Both the position numbers and the translations under genes were made by a program. Below the pieces are notes generated by a model. It was not told the origin of the DNA. It made no database searches and saw only the letters and a list, made by a program, of their open reading frames with translations. 57,332 bases of DNA from Latilactobacillus fuchuensis DSM 14340 = JCM 11249. Its GTDB lineage: Bacteria > Bacillota > Bacilli > Lactobacillales > Lactobacillaceae. Shown in pieces: positions 17,841-26,701 of this stretch. The DNA is taken from the NCBI RefSeq assembly GCF_000615805.1, contig NZ_BAMJ01000012.1, positions 1 through 57,332 of the forward strand, given 5' to 3'. Position 1 is the stretch's first letter, and each line of letters starts with the position of its first letter.

Positions 17841-19592
17841 ATGCAACCACAAACCGTTTTAAAAGAAAAATTTGGATATGATCAATTTAGACAAGGCCAA
17901 TCAGAAGTGATTGAGTCTGTTTTAGCGGGCGATAATGTGTTAGCCATCATGCCAACGGGTGGGGGCAAATCACTCTGTTATCAAATTCCGGCCTTAATAT
18001 TGCCCGGGTTAACTTTGGTAATCTCACCGTTAATTTCATTGATGAAAGACCAAGTGGATGCCTTAAATGAAAATGGAATCGCTGCGACGTTTATCAATAG
18101 TACGTTGGATTATTTCGAAGTTCAAGAACGCTTAAATCAAGCTGCACAAGGCGCCGTTAAGCTATTGTACGTTTCACCTGAACGGTTAGATTCTGAACAA
18201 TTTCTGAGCGATTTAGCGGGCTTGAAGATTGATTTGATTGCGATTGATGAAGCCCATTGTATTTCGCAATGGGGCCATGATTTTCGGCCCAGTTACTTGC
18301 GCTTAACGGACACGATTCAAAGGGTTCAAAGTCAACCAACGATTATTGCATTGACGGCTACTGCGACCTCGCAAGTGGCGACGGATATTATGCAACGCTT
18401 AAGTATTCAACGGGAAGTTAAAACCGGTTTTTCACGAGAAAATTTAGCGTTTCAAGTGGTTAAGAATCAAAATAGCGATCGTTATTTACTCGACTATTTA
18501 AAGATTAACCGGCAAAAGGCTGGGATTATTTATGCTAGTACCCGCAAAGAAGTCGAACGGCTGACTAAGTTAATCGAAAAGGCAAAACTGCCGGTCGCGA
18601 TGTATCACGGTGGACTAAACGAAATGGTTCGTCGCCAGAATCAAGAAGATTTCTTGTACGATCGCAAACCAATCATGGTCGCAACCAATGCCTTTGGGAT
18701 GGGGATTGATAAGAGTAATGTGCGCTTTGTCGTGCACGCGCAGATTCCCGGTAGTTTAGAAGCTTATTACCAAGAAGCGGGGCGGGCCGGTCGTGATGGG
18801 TTACCAAGTGAAGCCATTTTATTATTTAGACAAAATGACGTCCAAATTCAACATTTCTTTATCGATCAATCCGAAATGGATGAGGAACATAAGCAGCGTG
18901 AATATGCAAAACTACAAGAAATGACCCAATACGCTAGTACTCAGCAATGTTTGCAACAATACATCGTGAATTATTTCGATGATCACTGTGAACCTTGCGG
19001 GCGATGTAGCAATTGTTTGGATACTCGCGAGGAACAAGATATCACGATTGAAGCGCAAAAAGTATTGTCGTGTGTTAAACGAATGGATCAACGATTTGGT
19101 AAAGTCTTAGTGGCACAAGTCTTAACCGGTTCGAAAAATCAAAAAATCATGCAATTTCGATTTGATGAATTACCCACTTACGGCCTATTACGGGGGGATT
19201 CACAAAAAGAAGTCAGTGGTTTAATTGATTATTTGGTGGCCTCCGGATTTTTACAGCCTTCAAGCGGTCAGTTTCCGGTGCTCCAACTAACAGCTGAGGG
19301 TGTCGCAGTCTTGAAAGGCCAAACGGCGGTGACCCGTAAAATGGCCGTCAAAGTTCAAAAAACATTACCTGAAGATAATGAATTATTCGAACGTTTACGG
19401 GAATTACGTCGTGATTTAGCCGAAGAACAGGGTGTGCCACCGTTTGTGATTTTTTCGGATAAAACGTTGTATTCGATGTGCGAGTTAATGCCTACTTCCT
19501 TAACCGAAATGTTAGATGTCAAAGGGGTTGGCGAAAGCAAATTGGAAAAATATGGCGACTTATTCTTAGACGTTTTAAACGAGGCGGTATAG
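17841..19592 (+). CDS. recQ: ATP-dependent DNA helicase RecQ
   Basis: 583 residues from ATG 17841 behind AGGAG (an upstream ATG at 17802 has no ribosome site). Superfamily 2 helicase: Walker A MPTGGGKSLCYQ, DEAH box IDEAHCISQWGHDFR, motif III LTATAT, motif VI QEAGRAGRDG. Zinc-binding RQC cysteines follow in CLQQYIVNYFDDHCEPCGRCSNC, then winged helix and a C-terminal HRDC domain (about 510-583). It unwinds DNA 3' to 5' in recombination repair. Length is normal for Firmicutes RecQ1 with one HRDC. Confidence 0.97.
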   Translation: MQPQTVLKEKFGYDQFRQGQSEVIESVLAGDNVLAIMPTGGGKSLCYQIPALILPGLTLVISPLISLMKDQVDALNENGIAATFINSTLDYFEVQERLNQAAQGAVKLLYVSPERLDSEQFLSDLAGLKIDLIAIDEAHCISQWGHDFRPSYLRLTDTIQRVQSQPTIIALTATATSQVATDIMQRLSIQREVKTGFSRENLAFQVVKNQNSDRYLLDYLKINRQKAGIIYASTRKEVERLTKLIEKAKLPVAMYHGGLNEMVRRQNQEDFLYDRKPIMVATNAFGMGIDKSNVRFVVHAQIPGSLEAYYQEAGRAGRDGLPSEAILLFRQNDVQIQHFFIDQSEMDEEHKQREYAKLQEMTQYASTQQCLQQYIVNYFDDHCEPCGRCSNCLDTREEQDITIEAQKVLSCVKRMDQRFGKVLVAQVLTGSKNQKIMQFRFDELPTYGLLRGDSQKEVSGLIDYLVASGFLQPSSGQFPVLQLTAEGVAVLKGQTAVTRKMAVKVQKTLPEDNELFERLRELRRDLAEEQGVPPFVIFSDKTLYSMCELMPTSLTEMLDVKGVGESKLEKYGDLFLDVLNEAV

Positions 19593-19628
19593 CCTGGGAA
19601 ATAATCCGGCTTTAAATTGGCCATAAAA

Positions 19629-19673
19629 ATAGCTTAGGACCAAAACGTCAAGAAAACGTTGGCCTTAAGCTAT
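19629..19673 (-). terminator. Terminator of the small hypothetical gene
   Basis: Imperfect stem ATAGCTTA...CGTTGGCCTTAAGCTAT. On the minus strand the stem is followed by TTTTTATGG, so it ends the 19677-19880 gene; it may also slow recQ transcription. Confidence 0.6.
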
Positions 19674-19676
19674 TGG

Positions 19677-19880
19677 CTAGTAAGGTGCATCGGCTGGATT
19701 GCCGTATTCAAAATGCTGATTAGATTTAGGATTCGGTTTAGCATCGGGTAATAGACAAGTGTAGCGAGTACCATCAGGACCTTCAGCTAAAAAAATACGC
19801 GTAAATTGATTTTCAGTTTCAATGACTTTACAGTTTTCATGCGTAATACCATAGACATCAGTGACTTGCGTAATAATCAT
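19677..19880 (-). CDS. Small hypothetical protein
   Basis: 67 residues, ATG 19880 behind AAAGAG. Starts MIITQVTDVYGITHENCKVI, contains FTRIFLAEGPDGTRYTCLLPD and a Pro/Asn-rich tail. No membrane helix or signal. Has its own terminator and lies convergent with recQ. Looks like a real small beta-rich protein; family not recognised. Confidence 0.6.
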   Translation of the reverse strand: MIITQVTDVYGITHENCKVIETENQFTRIFLAEGPDGTRYTCLLPDAKPNPKSNQHFEYGNPADAPY

Positions 19881-19997
19881 CTCTTTTAATTGGATTTTTG
19901 CGGCGAGGATTCTAACCGCGTCTTACTTATAAGTATAGTTGTTTCGGTAGATTAATTCAAATTTCTGAACTAATAGTGCTAAATAGGAGCTGATTGT

Positions 19998-20025
19998 TCA
20001 CAATTTCTGGCGTTATGTTATAATT
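19998..20025 (+). promoter_or_regulatory. Aquaporin gene promoter
   Basis: TATAAT at 20020-20025 with extended TGT before it; TTCACA at 19998 gives 16-base spacing (TTGTTC at 19995 would give 19). Confidence 0.5.
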
Positions 20026-20062
20026 AACCGGGTTCACAATATAGAAAAAAGGGAGTTTAACA

Positions 20063-20716
20063 ATGCGGAAATATGTAGCAGAATTAATTGGTACTTTTAT
20101 GTTAGTATTCGTGGGGACCGGGGCAGTGGTCATCGCTAAAGGCGATACGTTAACGATTGCATTAGCTTTTGGTTTAACAGTGACGGTGATGGCTTACGCT
20201 TTTGGCGCTATTTCGGGTGGTCATTTTAATCCAGCGGTTTCGATTGCGATGATGATCAATCAACGTTTGTCAGTTAAAGATGGGATTGCGTATATCGTGG
20301 CCCAATTTATCGGTTCAGCATTAGCTTCTGGTTTGATGGCGATTTTAATCAACGCTTTAAGCTTGAGCAAGACCGGGTTCGGTCAAACTGATTTTCCTAA
20401 AATCGGTGGCGGCGTTGCCTTCTTAGTTGAAACGGTTGTGACATTTGCCTTTATCCTAGTAATCTTGATGGTCACTAGTAATCGTTATGGCAATAGCCAA
20501 ATGGCACCTTTAGCCATTGGTGTGACTTTGAGTCTATTAATCATCGTGGCGTTGAACTTAACGGGCGCTTCATTAAACCCTGCCAGAAGTTTTGGACCAG
20601 CCGTTTTCGCGGGTGGTGCTGCTTTAACCCATTATTGGTTATACGTCGCCGCACCAGTTGTCGGCGCCATTTTGGCCGCATTAGCGGGTCAATTATTCGG
20701 TAGCGAAGAAAATTAA
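20063..20716 (+). CDS. MIP family channel (aquaporin)
   Basis: 217 residues, six membrane helices plus two re-entrant NPA loops: SGGHFNPAVSIAM (near 52-64) and GASLNPARSFGP (near 170-181). The narrow-pore, AqpZ-like features (short loops, R after the second NPA) suggest water rather than glycerol, but small solutes such as hydrogen peroxide or lactic acid are also possible in lactobacilli. Single gene; a three-unit structured repeat and then a terminator follow, so its mRNA has a 3' UTR of about 430 nt. Confidence 0.9.
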   Translation: MRKYVAELIGTFMLVFVGTGAVVIAKGDTLTIALAFGLTVTVMAYAFGAISGGHFNPAVSIAMMINQRLSVKDGIAYIVAQFIGSALASGLMAILINALSLSKTGFGQTDFPKIGGGVAFLVETVVTFAFILVILMVTSNRYGNSQMAPLAIGVTLSLLIIVALNLTGASLNPARSFGPAVFAGGAALTHYWLYVAAPVVGAILAALAGQLFGSEEN

Positions 20717-20730
20717 TTTTAAATAAGTAA

Positions 20731-21099
20731 GTGTGTTGAGTTGCGGGTAGCAACTGAGCATTAACAAAAAATACCAGTTATCTTGAACTTAAGATAATTG
20801 GTATTTTAGGTTAAGCGGAAGTTGTTGTAACTCAAAAGCACGTTATCATCGAAGTGTCGTCAATCACGGGTAGTTTCGGAGCATTAGCCTAGTTCCGTGA
20901 ATAAAGTCCGTACTTTGGACTTTGTTTGCGAAACGTCGCTAAGCACACGAAACTGTGAGTGACTGCACGTTATAAAGAAGTGCTCACACAAGCGGTTTGA
21001 CCTCGAGCATAACCTAAGAATTGCCCATATGATTTGAACTTTAATCATATGGGCAATTCTGTCGTTAGGCGGAAAGGTCTGCTTGAGAAGCACGTTATC
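20731..21099 (+). repeat. Structured 3' UTR repeat array, family 1 (3 units)
   Basis: Three units of about 120 nt (approximately 20731-20847, 20848-20974, 20975-21099) between the aquaporin stop and its terminator. Each has a core GAGCAT(T/A)A(C/G)C...hairpin...GTTAGGC- or GCTAAGC-type stem, nested in outer paired arms, and ends GCACGTTAT. Unit 3 has a perfect 18-bp apical hairpin (AGAATTGCCCATATGATT arm). Same sense as the gene. Related arrays are at 48788 (+) and 52107-52711 (-). Confidence 0.8.
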
Positions 21100-21114
21100 G
21101 ATTACCTGTTAACC

Positions 21115-21154
21115 CAAAACATCCGTTGCCATTAATCGGCAACGGATGTTTTTT
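21115..21154 (+). terminator. Terminator after the repeat array
   Basis: Arms AAAACATCCGTTGCC and GGCAACGGATGTTTTTT with loop ATTAATC; T6 on the plus strand. Ends the aquaporin transcript after the repeats. Confidence 0.9.
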
Positions 21155-21193
21155 AATGGTGGGGATTTTGTTCCAGTTCAAGTAGTTGCCGTT

Positions 21194-21652
21194 TCAGGCT
21201 AATCCGCCGCGATAACCGCCGAGAGCGCCATCTTTACGTAGGACGCGGTGGCAAGGAATTAACAGCAATAATGGATTACGACCAATTGCGGAAGCCACTG
21301 CGCGAATGGCGGTCGGTCGACCAATCTGTTGGGCAATCTGACTGTAGTCGCGTGTTTGCCCGTAAGGAATTGTTTGAAGCGCAGTCCAAACTTGGCGTTG
21401 TAGATCAGTCCCGCCAATCAGATCAATCGGCACAGACCAATTGGTTGTTTGACCAGTCCAATAGGTTTGGATGGCGGTCACAAATGGCGCGAGTCGCGCT
21501 TGGTCTAAAACCAATTGGTCAACGGCTATAAAATGATCGATCTCAGTTAGGGATTGATCGGGACTACCGACGAAACAAAGGCCAGCATCGGTTGTTGCGA
21601 GGTAGTAGCGCTGAGTATCCAGACTGCATTCACCATAGTAGATTGTCATCAT
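21194..21652 (-). CDS. ogt: Methylated-DNA--protein-cysteine methyltransferase
   Basis: 152 residues (a second ATG follows the first). The C-terminal domain holds the acceptor Cys in LIPCHRVLRKDGALGGYRGGL and the helix-turn-helix region GQTRDYSQIAQQIGRPTAIRAVASAIGRNP. It transfers the alkyl group from O6-alkylguanine to its own Cys. Slightly short at the C-terminus, ending right after GGLA rather than with the usual K..LL..E extension. Single gene. Confidence 0.93.
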   Translation of the reverse strand: MMTIYYGECSLDTQRYYLATTDAGLCFVGSPDQSLTEIDHFIAVDQLVLDQARLAPFVTAIQTYWTGQTTNWSVPIDLIGGTDLQRQVWTALQTIPYGQTRDYSQIAQQIGRPTAIRAVASAIGRNPLLLLIPCHRVLRKDGALGGYRGGLA

Positions 21653-21697
21653 CGTAAACCCGCCTTTTTTAGATAGTGTAGCCTAAATAAGACCAAA

Positions 21698-21743
21698 AAT
21701 AAACGCAACGCCCTCGATTGATTACAGGGGCATTGCGTTTATT
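21698..21743 (-). terminator. Terminator of the ABC exporter operon
   Basis: AATAAACGCAACGCCCT pairs with AGGGGCATTGCGTTTATT (one mismatch). It sits just after the ABC ATPase stop (minus strand), followed on that strand by TTTTTGG. Confidence 0.75.
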
Positions 21744-21750
21744 GGATGAA

Positions 21751-22410
21751 TTAAGAAACTTCTTCGAACGTTTTATTTTGAAGATGGAATTGAACGTCAC
21801 AACTAGCGGCGACTTCTTTTTCATGAGTGACGAGAATCACACATTTTTGCTGATCGTGCGCTAATTCTTGGAAAAGTTTGATAATTTCTTGGGTATTGGT
21901 TTCGTCTAAATTACCGGTTGGTTCATCAGCAACGACGACTGGTGCGGAACAGCACATCGCGCGAACGATCGCGATTCGCTGTTGTTGGCCACCAGAAAGT
22001 TTCTGAACGTTCTTGCGAGCCAGCGTTTCATCAATCCCGACTTTGGTCAGCATATTGAGGGCGTATTCAGTCGGATTATCTTGAGTTGAATGGGTGATCT
22101 GCATGGCGGTTAAGACGTTATCCAAAGCTGACATGTAAGGTAATAGGTTATAGGCCTGGAAAACAATCGATACATAGCGATTACGATATTGCGTTAAGCC
22201 AATTTTTTGGAGTGAAGTCCCTTCGTAAAGGATTTCACCACGCCGCGGTTTGTCTAAACCGGCCAACATGGTCAGCATCGTCGTTTTACCGGCACCACTG
22301 CTACCAATAATGCCGTACAGACGGCCGGCTTCAAAGTCTAAATTGACATCTTTATAGAGTGTGTTGGCTTCTGTATCATACCAATAACTCACGTTTTTAG
22401 CTGTTAACAT
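21751..22410 (-). CDS. ABC transporter ATP-binding protein (MacB/LolD type)
   Basis: 219-221 residues; three ATGs in a row follow AGGAGG, the third (22410) has the best spacing. Walker [11 protein letters not shown]-loop [16 protein letters not shown], signature LSGGQQQR, Walker [14 protein letters not shown]-loop THE. The [11 protein letters not shown] and DEPTGNLD patterns mark the MacB/LolD/FtsE class, which pairs with FtsX-like permeases. The permease gene lies directly upstream with a 15-nt gap. Likely exports or extracts a peptide, lipid or drug. Confidence 0.92.
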   Translation of the reverse strand: MLTAKNVSYWYDTEANTLYKDVNLDFEAGRLYGIIGSSGAGKTTMLTMLAGLDKPRRGEILYEGTSLQKIGLTQYRNRYVSIVFQAYNLLPYMSALDNVLTAMQITHSTQDNPTEYALNMLTKVGIDETLARKNVQKLSGGQQQRIAIVRAMCCSAPVVVADEPTGNLDETNTQEIIKLFQELAHDQQKCVILVTHEKEVAASCDVQFHLQNKTFEEVS

Positions 22411-22425
22411 CATCATTCCTCCTAG

Positions 22426-23916
22426 TTATCCGATTAGAATTTTTCGTGGCTCAAGTCTGAGAATATTGGCTGAAGCGAGTAGTACGGCAAAGGCGATAAT
22501 CGTAAAGCCGAATGCGCCTAGTTGAAGTAAGGTGACCGCACTGATTTTCAGTTTGAGATCACTACTCTTGACGGCTTTGTTAGCCGTCGTTTGACCGGCT
22601 TGTTGCATTTGACCACCAGTTTGTTTGCCACCTTGTTGACCACTAGGGGCTTGACCGCCGCCACCAGGACCGCCAGCTTGACTGGTGGTTGAAGTCGAGG
22701 TGGTGGTTTGACTTGAATTAACCGAAGAAAGGACTTGTTTACTCAAGGCATTGCCGGCGAAGCGGCCACCGATTCCGGCGAGGGCTAGGCTGACCACGAG
22801 CAGCATTAACATTTCGACGAGCAGTTGACCAATAATTTTGGCCCGACCTTCACCGAGTGAGAGGAGTACGCCCATTTCATAACGGCGTTCGCGAACCATT
22901 AGGATCATGATTAGGGCTAAAATAATCGTGCCGGCAATCGCTACTAACCAAACGATTTTGTTGGCGAAACTGGCCATTTTAGTCATGGATTGTTTCAAAG
23001 CTTGATAAGTACTATCGTCAGCCGTCAAACTGAATTTTTTCGTGTTGACGAGTTTCTTGGCTGATTTCAAGAAGCTGGTTTTCTTAGTTGGATCACTGAG
23101 TGTATAAGTCGCGCTGTCGACTTTACCCGTTTGGCCTTTAAATTGGTTGGCTAACGTATAAGACGTGTAGATTGTGTTGGATGGATCACTTTGTTGAGGA
23201 CCCATGCTCGTGCTGCTGGTTGAGCTGGCTTTATAGATACCAACGACTTTTAATGTATAAGCGGTCTTACCGGTCGTCGTTGCTTTAACTTTGACGGTAT
23301 CGCCAACACTTAAGCTGTTTTGTTTCGCTAATTCAGATTCGATCACGACGTTTTTAGTACCGACGTCGCTACTATTTAAAGCACGGCCTTTGGTAATCTT
23401 ATTGGTGCTATTCTTGAAGTCGGTTAAGGTACTCATGTTGAGCACCCCAGTAACTTGTAAATCACCAGTGCTCGTTGATGATGTGGCTTCACTGCCTGGG
23501 CCGCCGCCACCCATCATGGTGCTATTGCTAGAAGATGAGGTGGTAATCGCATCAATTGAGGAAGCGTTGACCGAAGTGGTGACGGAAACGTTGTAGTTAG
23601 CTACGGCCTGCAATTTGGCAATCTTTTTAGCACTCGCCAATGAAACGGACGGCATCGACAAAGTCGGTTTCGTGGTTTTATCAGTAGAGGTACTCGTTGA
23701 TTTGCGCATCTTCGAGAAGGCTTGCTCCCGATTAGCGGTCAGTGAGACGGTGGCTCCGACCTGTTGTTTGGTGGTATTGACGGTGGTAACCGCAGCGTTT
23801 CTAATTAATAAACCGGCCATGATGAAGATCATGATCACGGTCATCACAATAATTAGTAGCAAGCTGCGCCCTTTTTTGAAAATGACATTTTGCCAAGCAC
23901 GCTTGATAAAATTCAT
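22426..23916 (-). CDS. ABC transporter permease (FtsX/MacB type)
   Basis: 496 residues. Helix 1 at about 18-38 (SLLLIIVMTVIMIFIMAGLLI), a large extracytoplasmic domain (about 40-310) rich in Ser/Thr, then three helices (about 318-340, 363-385, 465-487) with the FtsX core RERRYEMGVLLSLGEGRAKIIGQLL. Two low-complexity Gly/Gln/Ser insertions occur outside the membrane: SSSNSTMMGGGGPGSEATSS near 130 and GGPGGGGQAPSGQQGGKQTG near 420. ATPase gene follows. No regulator adjacent. Confidence 0.9.
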   Translation of the reverse strand: MNFIKRAWQNVIFKKGRSLLLIIVMTVIMIFIMAGLLIRNAAVTTVNTTKQQVGATVSLTANREQAFSKMRKSTSTSTDKTTKPTLSMPSVSLASAKKIAKLQAVANYNVSVTTSVNASSIDAITTSSSSNSTMMGGGGPGSEATSSTSTGDLQVTGVLNMSTLTDFKNSTNKITKGRALNSSDVGTKNVVIESELAKQNSLSVGDTVKVKATTTGKTAYTLKVVGIYKASSTSSTSMGPQQSDPSNTIYTSYTLANQFKGQTGKVDSATYTLSDPTKKTSFLKSAKKLVNTKKFSLTADDSTYQALKQSMTKMASFANKIVWLVAIAGTIILALIMILMVRERRYEMGVLLSLGEGRAKIIGQLLVEMLMLLVVSLALAGIGGRFAGNALSKQVLSSVNSSQTTTSTSTTSQAGGPGGGGQAPSGQQGGKQTGGQMQQAGQTTANKAVKSSDLKLKISAVTLLQLGAFGFTIIAFAVLLASANILRLEPRKILIG

Positions 23917-24152
23917 GGATACGTCCTCCTTAAAAAACTTGATGAAATTAATTTTAGGCGGATTGTTAGAATAAACTGTGAATTTTAAAGGGGGATTTAG
24001 TGGCCTTTCTTGGAATAATTACGATTGGTTGCGGTGATTATTGACTATTAAATAAACGGGGCTGGCTGTCGATTAAATAACAGTTATCATTAGTGAGTCG
24101 TTGCAATCGCCGATAATATAGGGTTTTCACCAGGCTAGTTCTATTATTTAAC
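23917..24152. other. Intergenic region between the ABC operon and pocR
   Basis: Holds the divergent control regions of the ABC permease (minus) and pocR (plus). Apart from the pocR promoter immediately downstream I see no ORF with a ribosome site, strong hairpin or repeat. Confidence 0.4.
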
Positions 24153-24182
24153 TTGTTATTGCTAGGCAACCTGTAGTATATT
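24153..24182 (+). promoter_or_regulatory. pocR promoter
   Basis: TTGTTA at 24153-24158, 18-base spacer, TATATT at 24177-24182, about 58 nt before the TTG start. Confidence 0.45.
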
Positions 24183-24240
24183 TATTACAAATAGCATTTG
24201 ATTGTTAGTAACTGGTCTATTGATGAAGGAGGGGATTGCT

Positions 24241-25101
24241 TTGCGTGAAGTTGACATGCATAAATTGATTTTTGCGAATAATCAGTTGATTCCGAATTCT
24301 TTGGCACGGTACGCGAAGCTTGGCAATGTTATTTTATACATTGTCGATATTGAAGGTCATCTTGTGACTCAGGTTTACGGATCACTTGAAATGGAACCAG
24401 CGATGCTGATTAACAATGATGTGGGAACAGATTTAACCGTTAGCGGTGTTCAACAGCACAATTATCAACTAGAACACACCTCGTTACCGTTAAAAGTGCC
24501 CAATTTCAATGAAGTCGTGGGCTACAGTTGTTGTGCCCAGTACATTGATAAACACCAATCAAAAGACTTGAGTTATCGGGAAGAAGCGGCCGCTCAGTTA
24601 GAAGAAATTAGTGAAGTCGTCCAAGATGTTGTTCAAAATTATTTAAAATTAAACCTATTGATGGCTGGTCAAGAGCAATTTGTTTTTGATATTCCAGAAA
24701 CGACGAATGTTCCGGTGGTCGATAATGAAGAATCCCAAACGTCAGATATCATGGACCAATTACGGCATTTAGCACTAACCAATGCAATGATTATTTCGGC
24801 CGTTCAATTTATTGATGAAAATATTGAAATGCCGTTGACCTTAGACAAAGTAGCCGCCCATGTCTATCTATCCCCCTATTATTTTAGTAAGTTATTTCAT
24901 AAAGAAACTAATTTAAGCTTTTCAACGTATTTGAGTGCGCGTAAGATTCAAAAGGCAACGGATTTATTGACCAATAAAAAACTAACCGTCAAAGAAGTCG
25001 CCAGCCGGCTGAACTTCCCTCAAGTTAGTTATTTTAGTCAAATATTTAAAAAATATATGCAGTGTACGCCGTCTGAATACCGAAAACAGGTTAACTCTTA
25101 G
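24241..25101 (+). CDS. pocR: PocR-type AraC family activator of the pdu locus
   Basis: 286 residues from TTG 24241, spaced 8 nt from AAGGAGGGG; upstream in-frame starts lack a ribosome site. N-terminal PocR sensory domain (about 1-150), with paired cysteines in VVGYSCCAQY. C-terminal AraC domain (about 185-286) with two helix-turn-helices, ending in FPQVSYFSQIFKKYMQCTPSEYRK. PocR in Salmonella and Lactobacillus reuteri activates pdu and cobalamin genes in response to diol. Its stop overlaps by 11 nt the convergent pduU paralogue. Confidence 0.92.
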   Translation: MREVDMHKLIFANNQLIPNSLARYAKLGNVILYIVDIEGHLVTQVYGSLEMEPAMLINNDVGTDLTVSGVQQHNYQLEHTSLPLKVPNFNEVVGYSCCAQYIDKHQSKDLSYREEAAAQLEEISEVVQDVVQNYLKLNLLMAGQEQFVFDIPETTNVPVVDNEESQTSDIMDQLRHLALTNAMIISAVQFIDENIEMPLTLDKVAAHVYLSPYYFSKLFHKETNLSFSTYLSARKIQKATDLLTNKKLTVKEVASRLNFPQVSYFSQIFKKYMQCTPSEYRKQVNS

Positions 25102-25444
25102 TGATTTCCGTCACGGTGAAATCAAGCTGTTTTCGGAAGAAGTCAATCACGGCTTCGAGACTGGCGTGAATGTCGGAAACGTTGCCAGTGATAAAAACTG
25201 AACCGCTGAAGCGATCAACAAAACCGACTTCAACTGCGCCAGATTTCAAGGCTTGGTCGCCGGCAATGATGGCGGCTTCCGATGGCGTAATCGTGATAAT
25301 GCCAATGGCGTCGTGACAGTCTTTTAACCCTAATTTATCGTAAAGATCTTGAGTTGGGCTCGCTACGATGTGGGCTAAAGATAACTGTTTGCCAGGGACG
25401 TATTCCTGAATAATCCGTTCTAGTCCTGATTCATGTGATTCCAT
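25091..25444 (-). CDS. pduU: Second PduU-like microcompartment shell protein
   Basis: 117 residues from ATG 25444 behind AAGGTGG (GTG 25456 lacks a ribosome site). Circularly permuted BMC domain, as in PduU/EutS: N-terminal strand region VPGKQLSLAHIVASP, central IGIITITPSEAAIIAGDQALKSGAVEVGFVDRFSGSVFITG. About half identical by eye to the copy at 39672. It is in a minus-strand pair with an FMN reductase, divergent from pduA. PduU hexamers carry a small beta-barrel that plugs the pore; two versions could form mixed facets or dock different cargo. Confidence 0.9.
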   Translation of the reverse strand: MESHESGLERIIQEYVPGKQLSLAHIVASPTQDLYDKLGLKDCHDAIGIITITPSEAAIIAGDQALKSGAVEVGFVDRFSGSVFITGNVSDIHASLEAVIDFFRKQLDFTVTEITKS

Positions 25445-25462
25445 AAGATTGACCACCTTGTC

Positions 25463-25996
25463 TTAATTATTTTGAATGATCGTGCTGAATTCTGTGCAAA
25501 TATTGTGCAGGATTTTTTTAGTTTCTTCATTGATTAATTGACCATCAGCATCGAATTGCGTGGCCGCATTTGCGACCAGACATTCAGTTTGATGGGTCAA
25601 TCGGCAATTGATAGCCGGTGACGTTAAAATTTCACGAAGGTGTAGTTGGGCACGAATGGTTCCCAAGGGTCCGCTTGAAGCACCGATTAACATCACTGGT
25701 TTATTCTGTAGAATTGTTGCGTCCAATGAACACCAGTCAATTAGATTTTTAATGTTGGCCGGCACACTATGATTGATTTCAGTGGTGGCGATTAGGAGTC
25801 CATCGGCATCTTTAATGGTGGCACGGGCGTATTGCACGTCGGGTGTAACGGTGGTTGTTAAAAAGGGTAGTTGATCAATTGCTAACGTTTGAATTTGGAA
25901 ACAATCGACCGTTTTAATTTTAAGATAATTAATTAATGCTTGATTATAGGAGTGGGCACCGTGACTGCCACTAATCGCAACAATTTTATAAACCAT
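25463..25996 (-). CDS. NADPH-dependent FMN reductase family flavoprotein
   Basis: 177 residues from ATG 25996 behind GGAG. Flavodoxin-like fold: phosphate loop GSHGAHSYNQALINYL near the N-terminus, TEINHSVPANIKNLIDWCS (the flavin-site motif of this family) and LIGASSGPLGTIRAQLHLREIL. Reduces FMN or quinone with NAD(P)H. It shares an operon with the second pduU (18-nt gap) and an intergenic region of 400 nt with pduA. Because no PduS (cobalamin reductase) is present, it could deliver electrons to cob(III/II)alamin for PduO; that is inference. Confidence 0.85.
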   Translation of the reverse strand: MVYKIVAISGSHGAHSYNQALINYLKIKTVDCFQIQTLAIDQLPFLTTTVTPDVQYARATIKDADGLLIATTEINHSVPANIKNLIDWCSLDATILQNKPVMLIGASSGPLGTIRAQLHLREILTSPAINCRLTHQTECLVANAATQFDADGQLINEETKKILHNICTEFSTIIQNN

Positions 25997-26218
25997 GAAT
26001 ATCAAACTCCAATCTAGACTATTCTAGTTAAAATATGCCAGTCAATCGATTGTTTTTCAATTAAAAATAATGAAACCGCTTAAAAAACAACAGTTTAAGG
26101 CTATATTGGCCAAAAAAATAACAATTTCACTAGAAATAGTCACAAATAGTGTTGAATTGTTAAATAATCAACAACTTTGAAAGCCCTTTTATTAAAATTG
26201 AACGGGGATGCCTAATTT

Positions 26219-26257
26219 TTGACAACGCACAAACACTTGCTATGAAAGCGGTTGCTA
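26219..26257 (+). promoter_or_regulatory. pdu leader promoter overlapped by a cre site
   Basis: TTGACA (26219-26224), 16-base spacer, TATGAA (26241-26246). The -10 overlaps ATGAAAGCGGTTGCTA (26242-26257), a full match to the loose cre consensus WTGNAANCGNWNNCWW. CcpA binding here would block the promoter. Confidence 0.55.
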
Positions 26258-26261
26258 ATCG

Positions 26262-26288
26262 TTAAGGCGGCTAACGGCCTTAATTTTT
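26262..26288 (+). terminator. Terminator-like hairpin in the pdu leader
   Basis: TTAAGGC (26262-26268) pairs with GCCTTAA (26277-26283), followed by T5. It lies between the upstream promoter and pduA, so it could attenuate early transcripts. A second -10-like TATAAT at 26347-26352, without a good -35, may be the PocR-activated start. Confidence 0.5.
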
Positions 26289-26396
26289 AACATATTCTTC
26301 TTTAGCACGCAATTTAAGAGAACAATTTTTTAATAACCGTTTTTATTATAATGTAAGTGTATTCATAATAAAGAAAAAATTCTGGAGGTCGTTCAA

Positions 26397-26690
26397 ATGT
26401 CATTAGAAGCGCTAGGTATGATTGAAACTAGAGGTTTGGTCCCATCAATTGAAGCAGCCGATGCAATGGTTAAAGCTGCAAACGTTAGCTTAGTTAATCA
26501 AGAAAAAGTGGGCCATGGCCTGGTTACAACAATGGTTCGTGGTGATGTTGGTGCCGTTAAAGCTGCTGTCGACGCTGGTGTCGTTGCTGCTGAAAGTATC
26601 GGCGAAGTTGTCTCAAGCTTCGTGATTCCTCGTCCACATGATGAAATTGAAAAATTAATTAAAATGCAATCGAAACTTAGCCAAGAATAA
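26397..26690 (+). CDS. pduA: Propanediol microcompartment shell protein PduA
   Basis: 97 residues, ATG behind GGAGG. Canonical single BMC domain: [28 protein letters not shown], then [23 protein letters not shown] and C-terminal [15 protein letters not shown]. Forms hexamers whose central pore admits propanediol or glycerol. First gene of the pdu operon. Very close to PduJ encoded at 33049; it has a longer C-terminal tail (KMQSKLSQE). Confidence 0.96.
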   Translation: MSLEALGMIETRGLVPSIEAADAMVKAANVSLVNQEKVGHGLVTTMVRGDVGAVKAAVDAGVVAAESIGEVVSSFVIPRPHDEIEKLIKMQSKLSQE

Positions 26691-26701
26691 GGGGCTAAAA
26701 A

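Noticed and set aside
23291-23974. Plus-strand open frames opposite the ABC permease
   Set aside because: They mirror the Ser/Gly-rich permease coding strand, lack ribosome sites and show no family likeness.
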